A DNA stretch of 55,189 nt from an uncultured Faecalitalea sp. (GTDB lineage Bacteria; Bacillota_I; Bacilli_A; Erysipelotrichales; Erysipelotrichaceae), in the NCBI GenBank assembly GCA_946408025.1, contig CAMJQJ010000005.1:1-55189 (forward strand). The letters run 5' to 3'. The notes beneath the pieces were generated by a model. It was not told the origin of the DNA, did no database searches, and worked only from the letters and a program-made list of their open reading frames with translations. This document shows, one piece after another, positions 8,387 through 17,530 of this stretch. Each line of letters starts with the position of its first letter. The first letter of the stretch is position 1. The position numbers and the translations under genes are program-made.

Positions 8387-9664
8387 ATGAACGAACAAAT
8401 GTATATTGATTTACTGGAAAAAGAACTGGTTCCTGCTATGGGATGTACCGAACCTATTGCGATAGCTTTTGCGTGTGCAAAGGCTAAAGAAATTTTAGAC
8501 GATGAAGTGGTACATGTAGATATTTTTGCCAGTGGAAGTATTATAAAGAATGTTAAAAGTGTCACTGTGCCAAATACCGAAGGGAAAAAAGGTATTCAAA
8601 GCGCGGCTGCAATCGGTATCGTTGCCGGCAATCCAGATCTAAGCTTAGAGGTATTATCTAAAGTTGACAGGGAACAAATCAAGAGTATGAATGAATTCAT
8701 GGAACAAGTTCCTATCAAGGTGCATCATTTAAAGACTCACTGCACTTTGGATATTGTTGTAAAACTTGCATCAAAGGAACATAATTGTGTGCTTCGTATC
8801 CAAGATGAACATGATAATATTGTATATGTAGAAAAAGATGAGCTGGTCGTATTTGATAAAAGCACAAGTGCTGATAATAAAGATCTATTAGATCAAATTG
8901 AATTTTCGATGCAGGATATCTTTGATTTTGCAAACACAGTTGATTTAGAGAAAGTTAAGCCATGCTTAAATCGACAGATCGAATATAACATGAAAATCGC
9001 TACAGAAGGCTTGAACCATAGCTATGGAGCTAATATAGGATCCATTCTTTTATCACAGAATCCTGACTCCGTATCTAATATGGCCAAGGCTTATGCAGCT
9101 GCTGGTTCAGATGCAAGAATGAGTGGTTGTGAACTGCCTGTCATCATTAACAGCGGAAGTGGAAATCAAGGTATGACGGTTTCATTACCGGTTGTCATTT
9201 ATGCTAGAGAACTTAAGAAATCAAAGGACATTTTGTATAGGGCCTTATTAATTTCGAATCTAGTGGCTTTATATCAAAAGAAGTATATCGGTAGACTTTC
9301 TGCTTTTTGCGGGGCTGTAAGTGCAGGGGCTGCTGCTGGAGCTGGGATCGCTTATTTGCTGGATCAAAGTTTAGATACGATTTGCCATACGATCGTAAAT
9401 GCGTTGGCAATTACTTCTGGTTTGCTTTGTGATGGAGCTAAACCAAGCTGCGCCGCTAAGATTGCAGCGAGTGTGGATGCTGGAATCATGGGATGCATGA
9501 TGTATAAAGAAAATGGTTCTCAATTTTATCGAGGGGAAGGAATCGTTGCCAAGAATACAGATGAGACAATTCGTGGTGTAGGGCACATTGCCAAAGACGG
9601 TATGAAGGAAACCAATGAGGAAATTATTAAATTGATGATCAGTGATCTAGATGGAGACAAATAA
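8387..9664 (+). CDS. L-cysteine desulfidase / L-serine dehydratase-like Fe-S enzyme (CyuA/YhaM, UPF0597 family)
   Basis: A 425-residue cytosolic protein of the CyuA/CdsB/YhaM family, distantly related to the alpha chain of Fe-S serine dehydratase. Characteristic segments are ELVPAMGCTEPIAIA near the N-terminus, IINSGSGNQGMTVSLPV in the middle, and SAFCGAVSAGAAAGAGIAYLL followed by CDGAKPSCAAKIA. The conserved Cys residues in these segments are the expected Fe-S ligands. Characterised members break cysteine to pyruvate, sulfide and ammonia. Serine deamination is a reasonable alternative. It is transcribed away from serC, so synthesis and breakdown of serine/cysteine lie back to back. A possible -10 TATACT is at 8366-8371, which would leave a very short leader with a weak ribosome binding site. 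Confidence 0.88.
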   Translation: MNEQMYIDLLEKELVPAMGCTEPIAIAFACAKAKEILDDEVVHVDIFASGSIIKNVKSVTVPNTEGKKGIQSAAAIGIVAGNPDLSLEVLSKVDREQIKSMNEFMEQVPIKVHHLKTHCTLDIVVKLASKEHNCVLRIQDEHDNIVYVEKDELVVFDKSTSADNKDLLDQIEFSMQDIFDFANTVDLEKVKPCLNRQIEYNMKIATEGLNHSYGANIGSILLSQNPDSVSNMAKAYAAAGSDARMSGCELPVIINSGSGNQGMTVSLPVVIYARELKKSKDILYRALLISNLVALYQKKYIGRLSAFCGAVSAGAAAGAGIAYLLDQSLDTICHTIVNALAITSGLLCDGAKPSCAAKIAASVDAGIMGCMMYKENGSQFYRGEGIVAKNTDETIRGVGHIAKDGMKETNEEIIKLMISDLDGDK

Positions 9665-9680
9665 GTTTCCGTCTTTTTTT
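9650..9680 (+). terminator. Terminator of the desulfidase-like gene
   Basis: A 9-bp stem (9650-9658 with 9665-9673, two G-U pairs) is followed by seven T. The TAA stop (9662-9664) lies in the loop. Confidence 0.85.
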
Positions 9681-9694
9681 CAATCTCTTATAAA

Positions 9695-9703
9695 TGGTAT
9701 AAT
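9695..9703 (+). promoter_or_regulatory. Extended -10 promoter of the GyrI-like gene
   Basis: TGG followed by TATAAT (9698-9703) makes an extended -10 element. No clear -35 is present. A start site near 9710 leaves about 25 nt of leader carrying GAGGTGA. Confidence 0.65.
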
Positions 9704-9735
9704 CATGAAAAGATAGAATTAATTGAGGTGATATC

Positions 9736-10368
9736 ATGGCTTTTGATTTTAAAAAAGAATATAAAGATCTATATCTTCCTAAGAAAAAACCAAGCATTAT
9801 ACGTGTTCCTAAAATGAATTATATTTGTGTTTATGGCAGTGGAAATCCAAATCAACCGGATGGAGATTATCATAAAAGCATAGAACTTTTATACGGAATA
9901 GCGTATACATTGCGCATGAGCTATAAAACCGATCATAAGATCGATGGTTTTTTTGAATATGTCGTACCACCTTTAGAAGGGTTTTGGTGGCAGGATGGAA
10001 TTAAAGGCATGGACTATAGCCAAAAAGATAAGTTAAGTTTTATTTCTTTGATCCGATTACCCGATTTTATTGCTAAAAAAGATGTTGAATGGGCTAAAGA
10101 GCAGGCAAGGCAAAAGAAAAAGAAAGATTATTCACAAGTCGAATTTTTTAGCTATGATGAAGGCCTTTGTGTGCAATGTCTTCATATTGGGCCTTATGAT
10201 GATGAGCCAGAAACAACAGCTAAGATGCATCAGTACATGCAAGAACAGGGATATTTGCTGGATATAAACGATACACGATATCATCATGAAATTTATATCA
10301 GCGATCCTAGAAAATGCGATCCGTCCAAATTAAAGACTGTGATTCGACATCCAATTAAAGAAAGATAA
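9736..10368 (+). CDS. GyrI-like small-molecule-binding protein
   Basis: A 210-residue cytosolic protein that resembles the GyrI-like/SOUL ligand-binding fold. The N-terminus has IIRVPKMNYICVYGSGNPN, the centre has FFEYVVPPLEGFWW, and the C-terminal part has CVQCLHIGPYDDEPETTAKMHQYM, the repeated beta-alpha segment in which the 'HiGpYde' motif is typical. There is no helix-turn-helix, so it is a stand-alone binding protein rather than an AraC-type regulator. Some stand-alone members hydrolyse small electrophiles or bind drugs. The ligand here is unknown. It is transcribed alone. Confidence 0.78.
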   Translation: MAFDFKKEYKDLYLPKKKPSIIRVPKMNYICVYGSGNPNQPDGDYHKSIELLYGIAYTLRMSYKTDHKIDGFFEYVVPPLEGFWWQDGIKGMDYSQKDKLSFISLIRLPDFIAKKDVEWAKEQARQKKKKDYSQVEFFSYDEGLCVQCLHIGPYDDEPETTAKMHQYMQEQGYLLDINDTRYHHEIYISDPRKCDPSKLKTVIRHPIKER

Positions 10369-10510
10369 AAATAAGATCGTTTATATTGATAAAGACTATG
10401 ATATTGATGCAATCATAAATTGTCATTTTTCAAAGATCAGGTGTAATAGAATATATAAGGTATGTCTAATCAAAGGTCTGTATGACTATCATCCTAAAAA
10501 AAGCATTTTA

Positions 10511-10519
10511 TGGTATAAT
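10511..10519 (+). promoter_or_regulatory. Extended -10 promoter of ruvAB
   Basis: TGG-TATAAT with TATAAT at 10514-10519, the same extended form as at 9695. No convincing -35 is present. The leader is about 17 nt and carries AAAGGAGAG. Confidence 0.65.
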
Positions 10520-10543
10520 GTTCAAAGTTAAAAAGGAGAGTTT

Positions 10544-11125
10544 ATGATAGCTTTTGTATCAGGAATCGTTCGATTGATTCGAACGGATTCAGTTGTATTG
10601 GATGTCCATGGCGTTGGTTATGAGGTTTTTATCAGCAATGCCTTAACACAAAAAATCGGTGATGAATTATTTTTATATACTTATCAACATGTTCGTGAAG
10701 ATGCCATGCTTCTATATGGATTTATCAAACAGGAAGACTATGAAGTTTTTATGCGCTTGATCAATGTAAAAGGAATTGGACCAAAAACTGCACAGACAAT
10801 GTTGGCTGTGTGCCCTGGCTCAAAGATGATACAGGCAATTGAAGAAGATGATGTAAAATTGTTAAAGTCTTTACCGGGAATTGGAGCGAAAACTGCTTCT
10901 CAGATCGTGTTGGATCTAAAAGGAAAGTTTGTCAGTGTTGAGACAAAGGAAGAAACGGTTTCAAATCCAGTATGGAAGGAAACGCAGGAAGCTCTGGTTG
11001 CCCTTGGATATAAAGTGAATCAATTAAGTGGTGTTAGAAAAGAACTCGCAAATAAAACAGAATTAAATGTAAATGAAATGTTGAGAATGGCCTTGGCAAT
11101 CCTGGCTAAAAGAAATGGGGTATAA
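10544..11125 (+). CDS. ruvA: Holliday junction DNA helicase subunit RuvA
   Basis: 193 residues. RuvA binds Holliday junctions as a tetramer and loads the RuvB motor. The OB-fold N-terminus ([23 protein letters not shown]) and two helix-hairpin-helix motifs ([33 protein letters not shown]) are clear, as is the C-terminal domain III that contacts RuvB (ALVALGYK). The start is supported by AAAGGAGAG. The ruvB start codon lies 2 nt after the stop. Confidence 0.97.
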   Translation: MIAFVSGIVRLIRTDSVVLDVHGVGYEVFISNALTQKIGDELFLYTYQHVREDAMLLYGFIKQEDYEVFMRLINVKGIGPKTAQTMLAVCPGSKMIQAIEEDDVKLLKSLPGIGAKTASQIVLDLKGKFVSVETKEETVSNPVWKETQEALVALGYKVNQLSGVRKELANKTELNVNEMLRMALAILAKRNGV

Positions 11126-11127
11126 AC

Positions 11128-12135
11128 TTGGAGAATCGTACAGTAGATGCACATTTGCAGGAAAATGACAGTATCGAAACCACATTAAGACCAGCTTCTT
11201 TGAACGAATATATTGGACAAAAGGATCTTAAGGAAAACCTTAAGGTATTTATTAATGCGGCCAAACAAAGAAACGAAGCTTTGGATCATGTTTTGTTGTA
11301 TGGTCCTCCAGGGTTAGGAAAAACAACCTTAGCTTATATCCTTGCCAATGAGATGCATGGAAATTTAAAAACGACCAGTGGCCCTTCCATAGAAAAAAGC
11401 GGCGATCTTGCAGCCATCCTTTCTACGCTGGAGCCAGGAGATGTTTTGTTTATCGATGAGATTCATCGTTTAGCCAAACAAGTTGAGGAAGTATTGTATC
11501 CTGCAATGGAAGATTATTGTCTTGATATCATTGTTGGTAAAGACAGTGCAACCACACATAATATTCGCTTGAGCCTTCCACCTTTTACTCTTGTAGGAGC
11601 AACAACAAGGGCTGGAGATTTAAGTGCGCCATTACGCGATCGTTTTGGAATCGTGAATCAATTGGAATACTACGATCTAGATGAATTGTCACAAATTGTT
11701 GCACGAACGAGTCGCGTTATGAATACAAAGATCGAGGAAGAGGCAATCAAGGAAATTGCTCTTCGTTCGCGTGGAACACCTCGTATTGCCAATCGTTTAT
11801 TTAGACGTGTACGGGATTTTGCCCAGGTCTACAATAATGGTGTTGTTTCATTGGAGGTTGCTCAGAATGCATTGGACAAGTTAAAAGTGGATCATTTAGG
11901 TCTAGATAATGTCGATCATAAATATTTGAGAGGAATCATTGAACGCTTTAAAGGAGGTCCAGTGGGATTAGAGGCAATTGCTTCCAGCATTGGAGAAGAA
12001 CCTATGACATTGGAAGATGTTTATGAGCCTTATTTATTGCAGATTGGTTTTATTAATCGAACACCTCGTGGTCGAGTTGTCACACCTAAGGCATATGAAC
12101 ATCTAAAAATTGAATATCAACCTGATTTATTTTAA
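11128..12135 (+). CDS. ruvB: Holliday junction branch migration ATPase RuvB
   Basis: 335-residue AAA+ motor of branch migration. Walker A is [14 protein letters not shown], Walker [10 protein letters not shown], sensor 1 [18 protein letters not shown] with the arginine finger, and the C-terminal winged helix ends in [14 protein letters not shown]. The chosen start is TTG, 2 nt after ruvA, with GGGG in the end of ruvA as binding site; no better ATG lies ahead of the conserved [12 protein letters not shown]. Confidence 0.97.
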   Translation: MENRTVDAHLQENDSIETTLRPASLNEYIGQKDLKENLKVFINAAKQRNEALDHVLLYGPPGLGKTTLAYILANEMHGNLKTTSGPSIEKSGDLAAILSTLEPGDVLFIDEIHRLAKQVEEVLYPAMEDYCLDIIVGKDSATTHNIRLSLPPFTLVGATTRAGDLSAPLRDRFGIVNQLEYYDLDELSQIVARTSRVMNTKIEEEAIKEIALRSRGTPRIANRLFRRVRDFAQVYNNGVVSLEVAQNALDKLKVDHLGLDNVDHKYLRGIIERFKGGPVGLEAIASSIGEEPMTLEDVYEPYLLQIGFINRTPRGRVVTPKAYEHLKIEYQPDLF

Positions 12136-12142
12136 GCATGCG

Positions 12143-12170
12143 AAAAGAATGACTCAAGATCATTCTTTTT
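12143..12170 (+). terminator. Terminator of ruvAB
   Basis: A 10-bp stem (12143-12152 with 12160-12169) has a 7-base loop. It ends in a T run. Confidence 0.85.
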
Positions 12171-12230
12171 TATTGGTCATATTAATTGATTCATACTGTT
12201 GTATCTTCTATGATGAATTTAAAGGAATGA

Positions 12231-12479
12231 GTGATAAAAATGAAATTAAAAGAAGGACAAAACGTCTATTATTTGATTGGTGGTTCTGTTGAAAGTGGAC
12301 ATGTAATTGATTTAGAAAAGAAACCACAGGGATATATATTCAGTATTGATTCTTATGGCGGTTGTGAAGGGCAATACATCATTGATGAATCACAAATAGG
12401 AATTTCGGTATTTTTGAGTGAAGAAGAGGCTAAAAAACACATGTATGAACAAAATCGCGGTTTTCCCGCTTATTGTTAG
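12231..12479 (+). CDS. Small hypothetical protein
   Basis: An 82-residue protein (79 from the internal ATG at 12240) that I do not recognise. It is acidic and soluble, with predicted beta strands (GQNVYYLIGG, YIFSIDSYGG) and a final Cys. AAAGGA at 12221-12226 is better placed for the GTG at 12231 (4 nt) than for the ATG at 12240 (13 nt), so the start is open. It lies between two strong terminators and is therefore its own transcription unit, which supports a real gene. Confidence 0.65.
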   Translation: MIKMKLKEGQNVYYLIGGSVESGHVIDLEKKPQGYIFSIDSYGGCEGQYIIDESQIGISVFLSEEEAKKHMYEQNRGFPAYC

Positions 12480-12506
12480 AAAGGAACGTATAACGTTCTT
12501 TTTTTT
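12480..12506 (+). terminator. Terminator after the small hypothetical gene
   Basis: A 10-bp stem (12480-12489 with 12493-12502, one G-U) is closed by ATA. A run of T follows. Confidence 0.88.
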
Positions 12507-12541
12507 GTGTTTATGCCAAAGAGCTCTTCTTTTTGGATGAG

Positions 12542-12571
12542 TGGACAAACCCTTTTTGTTTGATTTATAAT
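12542..12571 (+). promoter_or_regulatory. Promoter of recJ-apt-rel, probably giving a leaderless transcript
   Basis: TGGACA (12542-12547), 18-nt spacer, TATAAT (12566-12571). The expected transcription start is at the A of the recJ ATG (12578). No Shine-Dalgarno sequence lies between. Confidence 0.6.
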
Positions 12572-12577
12572 TTACGC

Positions 12578-14131
12578 ATGGAAAATTTATCAATATTAGC
12601 ACAAAAAGTGCTTTCTATGTTAGAAAAAGATCAAACAAAATGGGCAGAATGGACCCAATTAAAAGACTTATATCCAGTCAGTGAAAGTGATGCTGTGAAA
12701 GGATTCGTTGATATTATCAAGCAGGCAAAATATGATCAGGATAAGGTCATCGTTGCCGGAGACTATGATTGCGATGGAATCATGGCAACAACGATCATGG
12801 TTAGAGGCCTAAGGAAATTTGGAATCGAATGTGGTTTTTATATCCCGGATCGAATTCGTGAAGGATATGGATTAAACGTTGATACAGTAAGATTGGCTCA
12901 TCAAAGAGGTTATAAGATCATCGTAACTGTTGATAATGGCGTTAAAGCCTCAAAAGCTTTATCTTTGGCCAAAGAATTAGGTATGAGAGTCATTGTTACG
13001 GATCATCATACGATTGAAGAAGAAGTGAATTGTGAACTTCTTGTGCACCCAAATGTGATGGAAGATGTATTTAATACACTTTGTGGGGCCGGAATTGCTT
13101 ATGAATGCATACGAGCTTTAAGAACCGATACAGACTATGAGCTGGAATTAGCTTGTATTGCCTCCATAGGAGATGTAATGCAGGTAACTAATCAAACAAG
13201 GGCCATTATCCAAAATGGATTAAAAGCATTAAACAGAGAGAAGGAAAATCATCTTTTTGCCTTTGCCAATGATCGAATCTTAAATGAAACCAGTGTTGGT
13301 TTTCAAATCGTTCCTAAGTTAAACGCGGTAGGAAGATTAAGCAATCTTGGTAATGTGAATAATGTCGTTCGTTATTTTTTAAGTGAGGATATCAAGGAAA
13401 TAACTTCCATGCAGGCGCAGATCAACCACATCAACGATCTAAGAAAAAAGATGAGTGAACAGATGTGTAAGGATGCTTTAAAAAAATGTCATACATCGCA
13501 ATCAATTCTTTTTGTCAATGATGCTAGTTTTCATGAAGGAATCATTGGTTTGGTCGCCGGTTCTTTATCCTCATCGTATCAAAAACCTGTGATCGTCATG
13601 ACAAACAACGAACAAGGATTCAAAGCTAGTATGCGTGCACCTGATGGATTTGACTGTATGGATTTTTTGAAAGATTTTAGTAGTTTTCAAGAAATTGGTG
13701 GGCATAAACAGGCGGCTGGGTTCTCAATTGATTTACAAGATCTGGATGAATTTGTGAAATACATCCGTCAAAAGAGCCAAGTATATTCTTGGCAAGCCAA
13801 ATCTCTTGATACGCTGCTAGTCAATGAGGAAGATATAAGTATTGAATCAATCGAAAGCTTAGATGTCATGCGTCCTTTTGGACCAGGGTTTGTTTGTCCG
13901 TTATTTGAATTAAATGATGTACAGATCAAATCTGTATTCGATATTCAAAATGGAAAACATCGTAAATTTACTCTTCAAAGTGGTTTGCAGTGTATGAATT
14001 TTAATCAAAGTGACTTAGATCGTAATAAGAGCGTACTTTCGATTGCAGGATTCATTGGGAACGTGCAAATAAATCAATATAGGGGAAAAAAACAAGCAAC
14101 ATTTATTATTGAGAAGATCAAATATAAGTAA
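12578..14131 (+). CDS. recJ: Single-stranded-DNA-specific exonuclease RecJ
   Basis: 517 residues in the DHH phosphoesterase family. Motif I VAGDYDCDGIMAT, motif II TVDNG, motif III VTDHHT and the DHHA1 motif GGHKQAAGF are all present, so the Mn-dependent 5'-3' exonuclease should be active. RecJ acts in recombination and base-excision/mismatch repair. It is shorter than many Firmicute RecJ proteins, lacking a long C-terminal extension. I choose the ATG at 12578 (MENLSILAQKVLS); the open frame upstream overlaps the promoter. No ribosome binding site precedes the ATG. apt and rel follow in the well-known recJ-apt-rel order. Confidence 0.93.
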   Translation: MENLSILAQKVLSMLEKDQTKWAEWTQLKDLYPVSESDAVKGFVDIIKQAKYDQDKVIVAGDYDCDGIMATTIMVRGLRKFGIECGFYIPDRIREGYGLNVDTVRLAHQRGYKIIVTVDNGVKASKALSLAKELGMRVIVTDHHTIEEEVNCELLVHPNVMEDVFNTLCGAGIAYECIRALRTDTDYELELACIASIGDVMQVTNQTRAIIQNGLKALNREKENHLFAFANDRILNETSVGFQIVPKLNAVGRLSNLGNVNNVVRYFLSEDIKEITSMQAQINHINDLRKKMSEQMCKDALKKCHTSQSILFVNDASFHEGIIGLVAGSLSSSYQKPVIVMTNNEQGFKASMRAPDGFDCMDFLKDFSSFQEIGGHKQAAGFSIDLQDLDEFVKYIRQKSQVYSWQAKSLDTLLVNEEDISIESIESLDVMRPFGPGFVCPLFELNDVQIKSVFDIQNGKHRKFTLQSGLQCMNFNQSDLDRNKSVLSIAGFIGNVQINQYRGKKQATFIIEKIKYK

Positions 14132-14190
14132 AATACGATTGTTTGATTGAGGGAGTTAGTGTAGAATGAAAACAAAAAAGAGGTATAAAC

Positions 14191-14712
14191 ATGGATCTTA
14201 AGAAATATATTGCCAGTATTCCTGGCTTTCCTAAAGAAGGAATCATCTTTCGTGATGTAACACCGATTTTGGAAACTCCGGAGGCGATGCATTATGTAGT
14301 AGATGCATTTACGGAGTTTGCTAAACAGATAGAAGCGGATTTGGTTTTGGGACCAGAGGCTCGAGGTTTCTTGTTTGGAGTGCCGGTTGCTTTAGAGGCT
14401 AATTTACCATTTGCGCCGGTTCGTAAACCAGGAAAATTACCACGAGAAACAGTGGAAGAAACGTATGAACTGGAATATGGAACAGATAAATTATGCATTC
14501 ATGCGGATGTTATCAAGCCGGGCCAAAAAGTTGTGATCATCGATGATCTTTTGGCGACAGGTGGAACAGCCGAAGCTATTGTTCGTATGGTTAGAAAACT
14601 AGGTGGTGAAGTGGTCGGCTTAGGTTTTATCATAGAACTAGATGATTTAAAAGGTGTTGATAAATTTGATGATATTCCAATTTGTGTATTAACGCATTTT
14701 GAAGGAGAATAA
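14191..14712 (+). CDS. apt: Adenine phosphoribosyltransferase
   Basis: 173 residues, the standard length. It converts adenine and PRPP to AMP in purine salvage. The start DLKKYIASIPGFPKEGIIFRD, the FAPVRKPGKLP flexible loop and the PRPP-binding motif VVIIDDLLATGGTA are diagnostic. The ATG has AAGAGG 6 nt upstream. It sits between recJ and rel, a conserved arrangement in Firmicutes. Confidence 0.97.
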   Translation: MDLKKYIASIPGFPKEGIIFRDVTPILETPEAMHYVVDAFTEFAKQIEADLVLGPEARGFLFGVPVALEANLPFAPVRKPGKLPRETVEETYELEYGTDKLCIHADVIKPGQKVVIIDDLLATGGTAEAIVRMVRKLGGEVVGLGFIIELDDLKGVDKFDDIPICVLTHFEGE

Positions 14713-14738
14713 AGAATAAATAGAAAGGGGTACGTGGA

Positions 14739-16946
14739 ATGAGCCATAAAAAACAAGTAACATTTGAAGAATGTATGCAGAATATTCAAACGTATATCAA
14801 ACGTCCTGAGAATATTGAACTGATTCAGCGTGCCTATGATTTTGCTTTTAAACATCATGAGGGGCAATTTCGTAAAAGTGGAGAACCATATGTTGTCCAT
14901 GTCATTCAGGTTGCCAACACATTGGCTTTGTTACATTGTGGACCGAAAACTATTGCAGCAGGTTTGTTGCATGATACAGTGGAGGATTGTGAAGAGGTAA
15001 CTGATGAGGTGATTACTGAGGCGTTTGGTGCAGAAATTTGTACTCTTGTCGATGCAGTTACTAAAATCGGTAATATTCAATTTAAAGATGAAAAAGAATA
15101 TCTTGCAAGTAATCATCGTAAACTTTTCATAGCGATGGCAAAAGATATTCGTGTTATCTTAATTAAATTAGCCGATCGTCTCCATAACATGCGTACTTTA
15201 CAGTATATGCGGGAGGAAAAACAGAAGAAAATTGCCAAAGAAACACTATCTGTATATGCGCCAATTGCGCATCGTTTAGGTATCAGCGAAATCAAAAATG
15301 AATTAGAAGATCTATCGTTTAAATATATAGAACCTAAAAAATACGAAGAGATTAAAAATCTTGTCAAACAAAGAGAAAGTGATCGAATTGAGCAGGTCAA
15401 TATGATGATCAATGATATTAAGATCATTCTGGATAATTTTAATATCCCATATCGTATTTTTGGTCGATCTAAACATTTCTATTCGATTTATAAAAAGATG
15501 GTGACAAAGCATAAGCGGTTTGAAGAGATCCTTGATTTGTTGGCGATACGTATTGTCACAGATTCCGTTGTGCATTGTTATGAAATATTAGGGTATATTC
15601 ATGCGACATATCGTCCAATTCCAGGGCGTTTTAAAGATTATATTGCGATGCCAAAAGCCAATATGTATCAATCGTTGCATACAACGATCGTAGAACCCGA
15701 ATATGGTCATATCTTTGAAATTCAAATTCGTACAGAAGATATGGATGCCATTGCCGAACGAGGGGTTGCAGCTCATTGGAAATATAAAGAAAAACCCAAT
15801 TCTGTACCGGAAATTGAACAAAAAGAAATTGAAGACAAATTGTCCTGGTTTAGGGATTTCTCGATGATGACCGATGAAGAAAGTGAAGATCCGCTAGAAT
15901 ACATGAATGTATTACAAAAGGATATCTTTGAAGCTAATGTCTATTGTTTGACGCCACGAGGAAAGGTCATTGCCTTACCAAGTGGATCGACTCCAATTGA
16001 TTTTGCCTACAGGATCCATACAGAAGTAGGACATAAGACGGTTGGAGCTACGGTCAATGGAGCTATTGTACCTTTGAACACGCCTTTAAAGACAGGGGAT
16101 GTTGTAGATATTTTAACCAATAACAATTCTCCTGGGCCAAGCAAAGACTGGATCAAAATCGTTAAAAGCGGTCATGCTCGTAATAAGATCCGTGCGTTTT
16201 TACAAAAGCAGGAAATGGCAAACTCCAAAGAATATATTAAAAAAGGCGAGCAGATGTTGCAGGATGAGTTTAAACGCTTAAAATTAGATGAAAATTTGCT
16301 ACAACCAAAACGCGTTGAAGCAATCTTGCCAACACTATCTTTTAAAAATTTAGATGATCTTTATATTGGGATTGCTAATAAACGTGTATCTTTACAGGCT
16401 GTTGTTGATCGTCTTGCCAAAAATCGTCAAACGGCTATTGATGATGAAGAAATCATGAAGATATATAATTCGCATTCCAATGCTCATTCAACCAAAAAAA
16501 CAGGTTGTGGTGTCATTGTTCCAGGTATCGATACGATTCAGGTGTCTTTAGCAAACTGTTGTAATCCGATACCAGGCGATCCGATTTTAGGTTATATCTC
16601 AAAAGGTCAGGGAGTAAAGGTTCATCGTGCCGATTGTCCAAATATTATAAATGAAAAGAAACGATTGATCCCAGTTACTTGGGATGAAAATCTTGAAGAG
16701 AAACAATACGATGTGCAGCTTGTTATCTATAGTGATGATCGAAACTATTTATTAAGTGACATTGTTACGACTTTGCAACAAACAAATGCGCACCTTAAAC
16801 ATGTGGATTCTTCAGCTGATGATAATGGTATTACTGCCACGACAAAGCTTACGATCACTGTTAAAAATGCAAACCATCTTCAAGTAATCATGGCAAATCT
16901 TAAAAAAGTTAGAAGTGTTAATGAAGTTGTAAGAACTATACAATAA
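14739..16946 (+). CDS. rel: Bifunctional (p)ppGpp synthetase/hydrolase Rel
   Basis: A 735-residue long RelA/SpoT homologue that makes and degrades the stringent-response alarmone. The HD hydrolase domain (about 35-180) contains GLLHDTVED. The synthetase domain (about 230-345) contains RIFGRSKHFYSIYKKM and YQSLHTT. TGS is at about 405-465 (VYCLTPRGKVIALPSGSTP). A conserved Cys pair lies in SLANCCNPIPGD, and a C-terminal ACT domain follows. Both catalytic halves look intact, so this is the bifunctional enzyme. GAAAGGGG gives a good binding site. It is the last gene of recJ-apt-rel. Confidence 0.97.
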   Translation: MSHKKQVTFEECMQNIQTYIKRPENIELIQRAYDFAFKHHEGQFRKSGEPYVVHVIQVANTLALLHCGPKTIAAGLLHDTVEDCEEVTDEVITEAFGAEICTLVDAVTKIGNIQFKDEKEYLASNHRKLFIAMAKDIRVILIKLADRLHNMRTLQYMREEKQKKIAKETLSVYAPIAHRLGISEIKNELEDLSFKYIEPKKYEEIKNLVKQRESDRIEQVNMMINDIKIILDNFNIPYRIFGRSKHFYSIYKKMVTKHKRFEEILDLLAIRIVTDSVVHCYEILGYIHATYRPIPGRFKDYIAMPKANMYQSLHTTIVEPEYGHIFEIQIRTEDMDAIAERGVAAHWKYKEKPNSVPEIEQKEIEDKLSWFRDFSMMTDEESEDPLEYMNVLQKDIFEANVYCLTPRGKVIALPSGSTPIDFAYRIHTEVGHKTVGATVNGAIVPLNTPLKTGDVVDILTNNNSPGPSKDWIKIVKSGHARNKIRAFLQKQEMANSKEYIKKGEQMLQDEFKRLKLDENLLQPKRVEAILPTLSFKNLDDLYIGIANKRVSLQAVVDRLAKNRQTAIDDEEIMKIYNSHSNAHSTKKTGCGVIVPGIDTIQVSLANCCNPIPGDPILGYISKGQGVKVHRADCPNIINEKKRLIPVTWDENLEEKQYDVQLVIYSDDRNYLLSDIVTTLQQTNAHLKHVDSSADDNGITATTKLTITVKNANHLQVIMANLKKVRSVNEVVRTIQ

Positions 16947-16948
16947 AG

Positions 16949-16982
16949 AAGACAGGAAAACTAATATTTTCCTGTCTTTTTT
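16949..16982. terminator. Bidirectional terminator between rel and the DUF218 gene
   Basis: A 12-bp stem, 16949-16960 with 16967-16978, has T runs on both strands. The minus-strand gene's stop (16961-16963) lies in the loop. Confidence 0.9.
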
Positions 16983-17530
16983 AGTATTTCAATCTTAATG
17001 TAGATATATCGAGAGGCGATTTCTCGAATAATGTGTCGAAGTTTATAATCTGGATAGGTATATGCAGAATAATTGGTATAAAATTCTTTCGCTATGGCAC
17101 AGGACCTTTTGGCATGTAATGAGCCTGTCATGATCAAGATAGGTACATCTTGAGTAAGTTTAAAAGAATTTTTAAAATTTTCGTATGTATTTCTTGCCTG
17201 TGTTTCACAGAGGATTGGCATAGAACTTTTTTGTTGAATGTACTTTGCCATTTCTTTGGATTCTGTATATTGATTCTTAACGGCTCCTCCCGAGATGACC
17301 AAAGTATCAAACAACCCTTTTTGATAGGCTTCAATAGCAATCTCACAGCGTTTGATTTGACTAGATGCCATACTTCCATCGTCGTGACTTGGGCAACCTA
17401 ATAAAAGTGCATATGGGTATTTCTGTTTTTTCAAAGATGGAATAGGAGGCAAGAAATAAAGGTAGATTCCTATCAAGATGCAAATAAGTATGATCAAAAG
17501 AAGACTAAGCAGCATAACGAATGATCTCAC
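16961..17530 (-). CDS. DUF218 (YdcF/SanA/ElyC-like) membrane-anchored protein
   Basis: 189 residues: one N-terminal membrane anchor (about 5-29) and an extracytoplasmic DUF218 domain. The domain is recognised by YALLLGCPSHDDG, RCEIAIEAYQKGLFDTLVISGG, then CETQARNTYENF and ILIMTGSLHAKRS. Relatives affect envelope biogenesis, but the substrate is unknown. It overlaps the end of tmcAL by 26 nt; a start at the second Met (17515) would cut this to 11 nt. The two genes are cotranscribed. Confidence 0.83.
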   Translation of the reverse strand: MRSFVMLLSLLLIILICILIGIYLYFLPPIPSLKKQKYPYALLLGCPSHDDGSMASSQIKRCEIAIEAYQKGLFDTLVISGGAVKNQYTESKEMAKYIQQKSSMPILCETQARNTYENFKNSFKLTQDVPILIMTGSLHAKRSCAIAKEFYTNYSAYTYPDYKLRHIIREIASRYIYIKIEILKKTGKY

